Shown here: in pieces, positions 6,393-9,865 of the stretch
Layout: every line of letters starts with the position of its first letter
Numbering within the stretch: the first letter of the stretch is position 1
Source of the DNA: Pseudomonadota bacterium
GTDB lineage: Bacteria; Pseudomonadota; Gammaproteobacteria; Steroidobacterales; Woeseiaceae
NCBI GenBank assembly: GCA_022567775.1
Contig: JADFGH010000057.1
Coordinates: 1 to 9,865, forward strand
Direction: 5' to 3'
DNA length: 9,865 nt
Made by a program: the position numbers and the translations under genes
The notes under the pieces: model-generated
Told to the model about the DNA's origin: nothing
Databases searched by the model: none
What the model saw: only the letters and a program-made list of their open reading frames with translations

Positions 6393-6399
6393 ATACTAT
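6370..6399 (+). promoter_or_regulatory. Possible sigma-70 promoter for the leader ORF, transporter and TPP enzyme
   Basis: TTGTTC (6370-6375) and TACTAT (6394-6399) are separated by 18 bases and lie about 33 bases before the leader ATG at 6432. The match to consensus is partial (3/6 and 4/6). Its position upstream of a strong ribosome binding site makes it reasonable. Confidence 0.25.
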
Positions 6400-6431
6400 C
6401 AGGCCGACAAAAATTACAAAAAGGAAGCCTG

Positions 6432-6482
6432 ATGGCGCACACGTTCAATCTAAGCACAGAAATCAGGCAAGCAGTAGCGTGA
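6432..6482 (+). CDS. 16-codon leader ORF overlapping the transporter start
   Basis: ATG 6432 is preceded by AAGGAAG (6421-6427), the best Shine-Dalgarno in this stretch. It encodes MAHTFNLSTEIRQAVA followed by TGA (6480-6482). The TGA overlaps the GTG at 6479 that opens the transporter frame (GTGA), an arrangement used for translational coupling. Two readings are possible. It may be a real leader peptide whose translation delivers ribosomes to the GTG start. Alternatively one base is missing from the sequence here, and these codons are the true N-terminus of the transporter, read one frame off. The peptide has no run of a single amino acid, so classical attenuation is not indicated. Confidence 0.4.
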   Translation: MAHTFNLSTEIRQAVA

Positions 6483-7711
6483 GCGGCCTGCTGAGCCGGT
6501 TCGGCCCGGCAATGATGATGGCCGCCACCGCCGTCGGCGTTTCCCACCTCGTCTTTTCGACACAAACGGGTGCTGATTACGGTTTTTCGCTGGTCTGGCT
6601 GATTGCGCTGATTGTCATTATCAAGTACCCGGCCTTTCGTTTCGCCGTGGATTACGCCAGCGCCACCGGGCGAAGCCTGGTTACGGCTTACTCGAATATC
6701 AGCCGTGTAGCCCTGGCGTGGCTCGCGGTTGGTTTCTTCGTCGACATGTTCATAGCGACGAGCATCATATCCCTGGTAACTGCGGGATTGATTATCAGTG
6801 TTTTCAATATTCCATTCTCCGCGCCACAGGTTGCGGTCGGTCTGATGGTAATTTCGGCCGTTATTCTTATGAATGGCCAGTACGCCAAGGCGGAAAAGAT
6901 CGTAAAGGTTCTCGTCCTTGTGTTTTCTGTGCTGGCCATTGCCGCGACGCTGTTCGCGTTGCCGTTGCTCGGCAGCGACGATCGCGAATTGTTTGCTACG
7001 CTGACCCCTGACCGGTCGCTCGCGATATTCGTCATTGCACTCGCGGGCTGGATGCCAATGCCGACGAACGGTTCAATTCTGTATTCCAAATGGGTATGCG
7101 AGCGGCGCAAAATCGACAGTGGCAATTTTGATTACAGCCGGGCGCTGAGCGACTTTCGTATCGGCTACGGCCTGACCCTGGTTCTTGCTTTGTGCTTTGT
7201 CGCAATGGGCACAGCGGTTCTCTTTGATACCGGCCGCCAGATGCCGGTTACTCCTGACGGCTATGCGACCGAGTTATTCGGACTATTCACGGCCGTTATC
7301 GGAACATGGTCGTATCCGATCATTGCGGCGGCTGGCATTGCCGTCATCTGGTCAACGCAGATTGCATTGATGGACGCGCTACCGCGCGTTACGGATCGTC
7401 TTGCCGGCATATTGACGGGGAGGCCTGCCGATGCGCCGAATCGCTACACCCGGTTCCTGATCGTGCAGGTTGTTGGCGTATCCATCATCCTCCTGTTCCT
7501 GATGGGTGGTTTCAGACAATTCCTTTATTTCGCAACGAGTACCGGCTTCATAGCGGGCCCGGCGGTCGTTTATTACAACTATCGTGCGGTCACCTCGAGC
7601 GATGTCAGCGCAGAGTATCGACCCGGTTCACGACTGGTGATCTGGAACTGGATCAGCGTAGTCGTGCAGATCGGATTCGCCATCGCTTTCCTCTGGATAA
7701 GTTTCAGTTAG
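6479..7711 (+). CDS. Divergent NRAMP-like transporter
   Basis: About 410 residues and roughly eleven membrane helices. The N-terminal block FGPAMMMAATAVG (8-20) followed by TGADYGFSLVW (30-40) aligns with helix 1 of the NRAMP (SLC11) family, whose members use the LeuT fold to import divalent metals with protons. The canonical DPGN of helix 1 aligns with GVSH (20-23), and the helix 6 MPH motif aligns with WMPMP (191-195), so both metal-binding signatures are altered and Mn2+/Fe2+ transport should not be assumed. The start is uncertain. GTG 6479 is chosen because it overlaps the leader stop (GTGA); a TTG at 6329 would add a non-conserved 50-residue tail, and later ATGs (from 6509) cut helix 1. 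The stop TAG directly abuts the ATG of the next gene, so the two are surely co-translated. Substrate unknown. Confidence 0.75.
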   Translation: MSGLLSRFGPAMMMAATAVGVSHLVFSTQTGADYGFSLVWLIALIVIIKYPAFRFAVDYASATGRSLVTAYSNISRVALAWLAVGFFVDMFIATSIISLVTAGLIISVFNIPFSAPQVAVGLMVISAVILMNGQYAKAEKIVKVLVLVFSVLAIAATLFALPLLGSDDRELFATLTPDRSLAIFVIALAGWMPMPTNGSILYSKWVCERRKIDSGNFDYSRALSDFRIGYGLTLVLALCFVAMGTAVLFDTGRQMPVTPDGYATELFGLFTAVIGTWSYPIIAAAGIAVIWSTQIALMDALPRVTDRLAGILTGRPADAPNRYTRFLIVQVVGVSIILLFLMGGFRQFLYFATSTGFIAGPAVVYYNYRAVTSSDVSAEYRPGSRLVIWNWISVVVQIGFAIAFLWISFS

Positions 7712-9355
7712 ATGTCCGAGACAAAAAATATGACCGGGGGCGAGGCAATGCTTCGTGCCGCCGTGGCGAACGGTATAGACACGATCTTCGGTTTACCCGG
7801 TGCGCAGATCTATCCACTGTTTGATGCGATTTACCGTTCACCGGATGTGAAGGCAATCATCAGCCGTCACGAGCAGGGTGCCGCCTACATGGCGTATGGC
7901 TATTCCGCCGCGACCGGCAGGCCTGGCGCGTTTGCCGTGGTACCTGGCCCCGGCATTCTGAATTCATCGGCCGCGTTGTGTACCGCGCAAGCCTGCAACA
8001 AACCCGTTCTCTGCATGACCGGGCAGATCATGTCGGAGTTTCTCGGCAAGGGACGCGGACATCTGCATGAGTTGCCGGATCAGCTTGCCACACTTGCCGG
8101 CATCGTCAAGCATGCTGATCGGATCGATGATCCGGCAAACACGTCCGCGCAAATGAACAGGGCATTTCGCCAGATGCTGAGCGGGCGCCCGGGACCGGCG
8201 TCAATCGAGATGTGCTGGGACACGATGGCAAAGTCCTGGGACGTCGTTATTGGTCCAGGCAACTTCACCATTGATCGGCCGGCCGTCAATGACGACGAAA
8301 TCAGCGATGCAGCGGAGCTGATCGCCAACGCGAAAAACATCATGATCATGTGTGGCGGCGGCGCCCAACATGCGAGTGTGGAAGTACGCGAGCTTGCCGA
8401 GATGCTGGGTGCATCGGTCACTTCGTTTCGCAGTGGCCGTGGCGTCGTCAGCGAGGATAGCGACTGGGGTATCTCGTCCGCAGCCGCGCAACTACTTTGG
8501 CCGGACACAGACCTTTTGATTGGCATTGGCTCCAGGCTGGAAATGCAATACATGCGCTGGGAGTCGATGGCTCATTACATCGATCGGCCGCCGGAAGGGG
8601 GAGCGAAACTGATCCGGATCGATATCGACCCGAAGGAGATGCAGCGATTCAGACCGGACGTTGCAGTGGTCGCCGATGCAGCTGATGCAACCCGGGCACT
8701 AACTGAAAGAGCAGGGAAAACCGGATTCAAGCCCGGTGACCTGGACCGTATTGCCGAGGCCAAGGCACAGGCGCGCAAGAACATAGCGGAAATTCAGCCG
8801 CAGATGGCCTACCTCGACACGATCCGCGAAGTGCTGCCGCGCGATGGCTACTTCGTCGAAGAATTATGCCAGGTTGGTTTCACCTCCAATTTCGGTTTTG
8901 AAGTCTACGAGCCACGGACGTATGTCACCACCGGATACCAGGGAACGCTGGGCTACGGGTTCCCGACGGCGATCGGTGTCAAGGCAGCAATGCCGGACCG
9001 GGCCGTTGTTTCGATCATCGGCGATGGTGGCTTCATGTTTGGCATGCCCGAACTCGCGACTGCGGCGCAACATGACATCGGACTCATAACGATTGTTTTC
9101 AATAACCATTCTTTCGGCAATGTGCGCCGCGACCAGCAACTGAAATTCGACTCGAACCTGATTGGGGCCGACCTCGACAATCCTGATTTCGTGAAGCTCG
9201 CCGAATCATTCGGCGTTGCGGGCTATCGGGTGGAATCTCCCGATGAGCTGAAGCCTGCGCTCGCAAAGGCGATAGATGAGGACAAACCGGCGATCATCGA
9301 AGTATTGATTGAGAGAGGCTCGGAGACAAGCCCCTGGAAGTATATTCACCGCTAG
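7712..9355 (+). CDS. Thiamine diphosphate-dependent enzyme, acetolactate synthase large-subunit-like
   Basis: A 547-residue protein of normal length with the three domains of the family. The N-terminal PYR domain (about 7-170) has FGLPGAQIYPLFDAI and the activating Glu54 (SRHEQGAAYMA). A central domain (about 195-330) has MCGGGAQ. The C-terminal PP domain (about 365-535) has GYQGTLGYGFPTAIG and the TPP/Mg2+ site GDG (437-439) to NN (464-465). It is a soluble enzyme that should decarboxylate a 2-oxo acid or a related substrate. Resemblance to IlvB/IlvG is general: no regulatory subunit (IlvN/IlvH) or other branched-chain gene is nearby, so a biosynthetic acetolactate synthase is unlikely. Its ATG follows the transporter stop without a single spacer base and without a clear Shine-Dalgarno, indicating translational coupling to a membrane transporter that may bring in its substrate or its metal. 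Confidence 0.85.
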   Translation: MSETKNMTGGEAMLRAAVANGIDTIFGLPGAQIYPLFDAIYRSPDVKAIISRHEQGAAYMAYGYSAATGRPGAFAVVPGPGILNSSAALCTAQACNKPVLCMTGQIMSEFLGKGRGHLHELPDQLATLAGIVKHADRIDDPANTSAQMNRAFRQMLSGRPGPASIEMCWDTMAKSWDVVIGPGNFTIDRPAVNDDEISDAAELIANAKNIMIMCGGGAQHASVEVRELAEMLGASVTSFRSGRGVVSEDSDWGISSAAAQLLWPDTDLLIGIGSRLEMQYMRWESMAHYIDRPPEGGAKLIRIDIDPKEMQRFRPDVAVVADAADATRALTERAGKTGFKPGDLDRIAEAKAQARKNIAEIQPQMAYLDTIREVLPRDGYFVEELCQVGFTSNFGFEVYEPRTYVTTGYQGTLGYGFPTAIGVKAAMPDRAVVSIIGDGGFMFGMPELATAAQHDIGLITIVFNNHSFGNVRRDQQLKFDSNLIGADLDNPDFVKLAESFGVAGYRVESPDELKPALAKAIDEDKPAIIEVLIERGSETSPWKYIHR

Positions 9356-9440
9356 TCAGCATCTGACCGTATTAATAAGTGTGAGATTTACCCTCGCCCA
9401 AAACGCCAAACCGGCCATGGGCTCGTAGTTCGCAGCACAC

Positions 9441-9509
9441 GTAGGAGCGGCTTCCAGCCGCGATTCATTCCTGAACAGGGCAATGATCGCGGCTGGAAGC
9501 CGCTCCTAC
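9441..9509. repeat. REP pair (GTAG type), 24-bp perfect inverted repeat, heads facing outwards
   Basis: Positions 9441-9464 are the exact reverse complement of 9486-9509. Past a single bulged T (9465), CATT (9466-9469) pairs with AATG (9482-9485) and lengthens the stem. Each arm has the GTAGGA head followed by a hairpin (GCGGCT, loop TCC, AGCCGC) and GAT. The heads point outwards, opposite to the copy at 4552-4621, and the hairpin stem differs in sequence but not in length. It lies between the convergent 3' ends of the TPP-enzyme gene and the antitoxin gene, one base from the antitoxin stop, a typical REP location. It probably also limits read-through between the two. The preceding stretch 9356-9440 holds nothing I can support. 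Confidence 0.85.
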
Positions 9510-9510
9510 C

Positions 9511-9744
9511 TCAGCGGGCACGAGGTTCGAAAATCTTGGATCTCACCTCAGTCCACGACACAGTCTTAACTGCACCGGAATCGAGCTCAGCGACTCTGCG
9601 CTCGATTTCCTCCAGCCAAGCGGCTTCGACACCTTCATCATCCTGGATTTCAAGGCTCTCCAGCAACATTCCGACCAGCTCCGCACGCTCTTCATCGTTG
9701 AGGCTCATCGCTCTTTCATACAGTTCTTTAGCAGAAGCAGCCAT
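9511..9744 (-). CDS. Addiction-module antitoxin component (TIGR02574-like), no toxin seen
   Basis: A 77-residue acidic, helical protein with no cysteine. The N-terminal part (AASAKELYERAMSLNDEERA) and ELVGMLLESLE match the short antitoxins of the 'putative addiction module component' family (TIGR02574/PF09720), which also show LPxxERAELA-type helices and an AWLEEIERRVAELDSG segment (about residues 41-56). They pair with ParE/RelE-type toxins. AGGA lies about 7 bases before ATG 9744; a TTG at 9750 is less likely. In known pairs the toxin gene normally follows immediately, often overlapping. Here the stop is followed within two bases by the REP pair and then the convergent TPP-enzyme gene, so the toxin has been lost, lies elsewhere, or sits upstream beyond the right edge. 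The residue pattern SGAVKTVSWTEVRSKIF is also typical of the antitoxin tail. Confidence 0.8.
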   Translation of the reverse strand: MAASAKELYERAMSLNDEERAELVGMLLESLEIQDDEGVEAAWLEEIERRVAELDSGAVKTVSWTEVRSKIFEPRAR

Positions 9745-9865
9745 AGGCAAATCCTAGCATTTTCACCAAATTTTCGCGTCTACAGTCGCGGCCACCAACG
9801 GTTTTCGTGCCGGCTTCGACGTTATCTACAGACCAGCACCTCGCGAAACCATGCTTGATGACTGG

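Noticed and set aside
9745..9865. Short open frames on both strands at the right edge, including a plus-strand one ending RPAPRETMLDDW
   Set aside because: They are 35-45 codons, without a clear start, ribosome binding site or recognised motif; one may belong to a gene beyond the edge but this cannot be judged here.

Overview
The window looks like chromosomal DNA of a gammaproteobacterium. The evidence is a moderately high GC content, tight gene packing, GTAG-headed REP-type repeats, a formylglycine sulfatase, and families common in marine or sediment Gammaproteobacteria (HupE/UreJ, DUF6644-like, 'transmembrane anchor protein'). A Woeseia-like lineage is a guess. No rRNA, tRNA, CRISPR array, insertion sequence or phage gene was seen.

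Left edge (1-664). This part is a mosaic of broken genes. Positions 1 to about 120 read on the minus strand as the two-helix membrane tail region of a family 2 glycosyltransferase without its catalytic part. Positions about 120-272 read on the plus strand as the last 50 residues of a SAM hydroxide adenosyltransferase (DUF62 family) without its N-terminal domain. Fifteen bases further on, a minus-strand secreted protein resembling cytochrome c556 ends just where its CxxCH haem site would be expected.

Plus-strand membrane cluster (822-3811). Two tandem, paralogous four-helix membrane proteins (DUF6644-like) are followed by an MFS_3 exporter and a HupE/UreJ-type membrane protein whose start overlaps the MFS stop. 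A minus-strand single-span 'transmembrane anchor' protein converges on HupE, and the two stop codons share one CTAG. The His-rich HupE-like protein and its usual anchor-protein neighbour suggest a metal-related or envelope role, but no substrate can be read from the sequence.

Middle (4471-6311). A perfect 27-bp inverted repeat made of two GTAG-type REPs lies in the gap downstream of a 550-residue secreted type I sulfatase. The sulfatase keeps nearly all catalytic residues but has Asp in place of the usual His in its GKWxxG motif.

Right (6312-9355). A divergent intergenic region carries a 14-bp imperfect direct repeat, one copy of which lies inside a possible promoter. It leads into a 16-codon leader ORF whose stop overlaps (GTGA) the GTG start of a divergent NRAMP-like transporter. 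The transporter stop abuts the ATG of an acetolactate-synthase-like thiamine diphosphate enzyme. This transporter plus TPP-enzyme pair is the most distinctive functional unit in the window.

Right edge (9356-9865). A second REP pair, with the opposite arm orientation, sits between the convergent ends of the TPP-enzyme gene and a small antitoxin gene of the addiction-module (TIGR02574) type. No toxin gene is visible next to it. Positions 9745-9865 hold no gene I can support.
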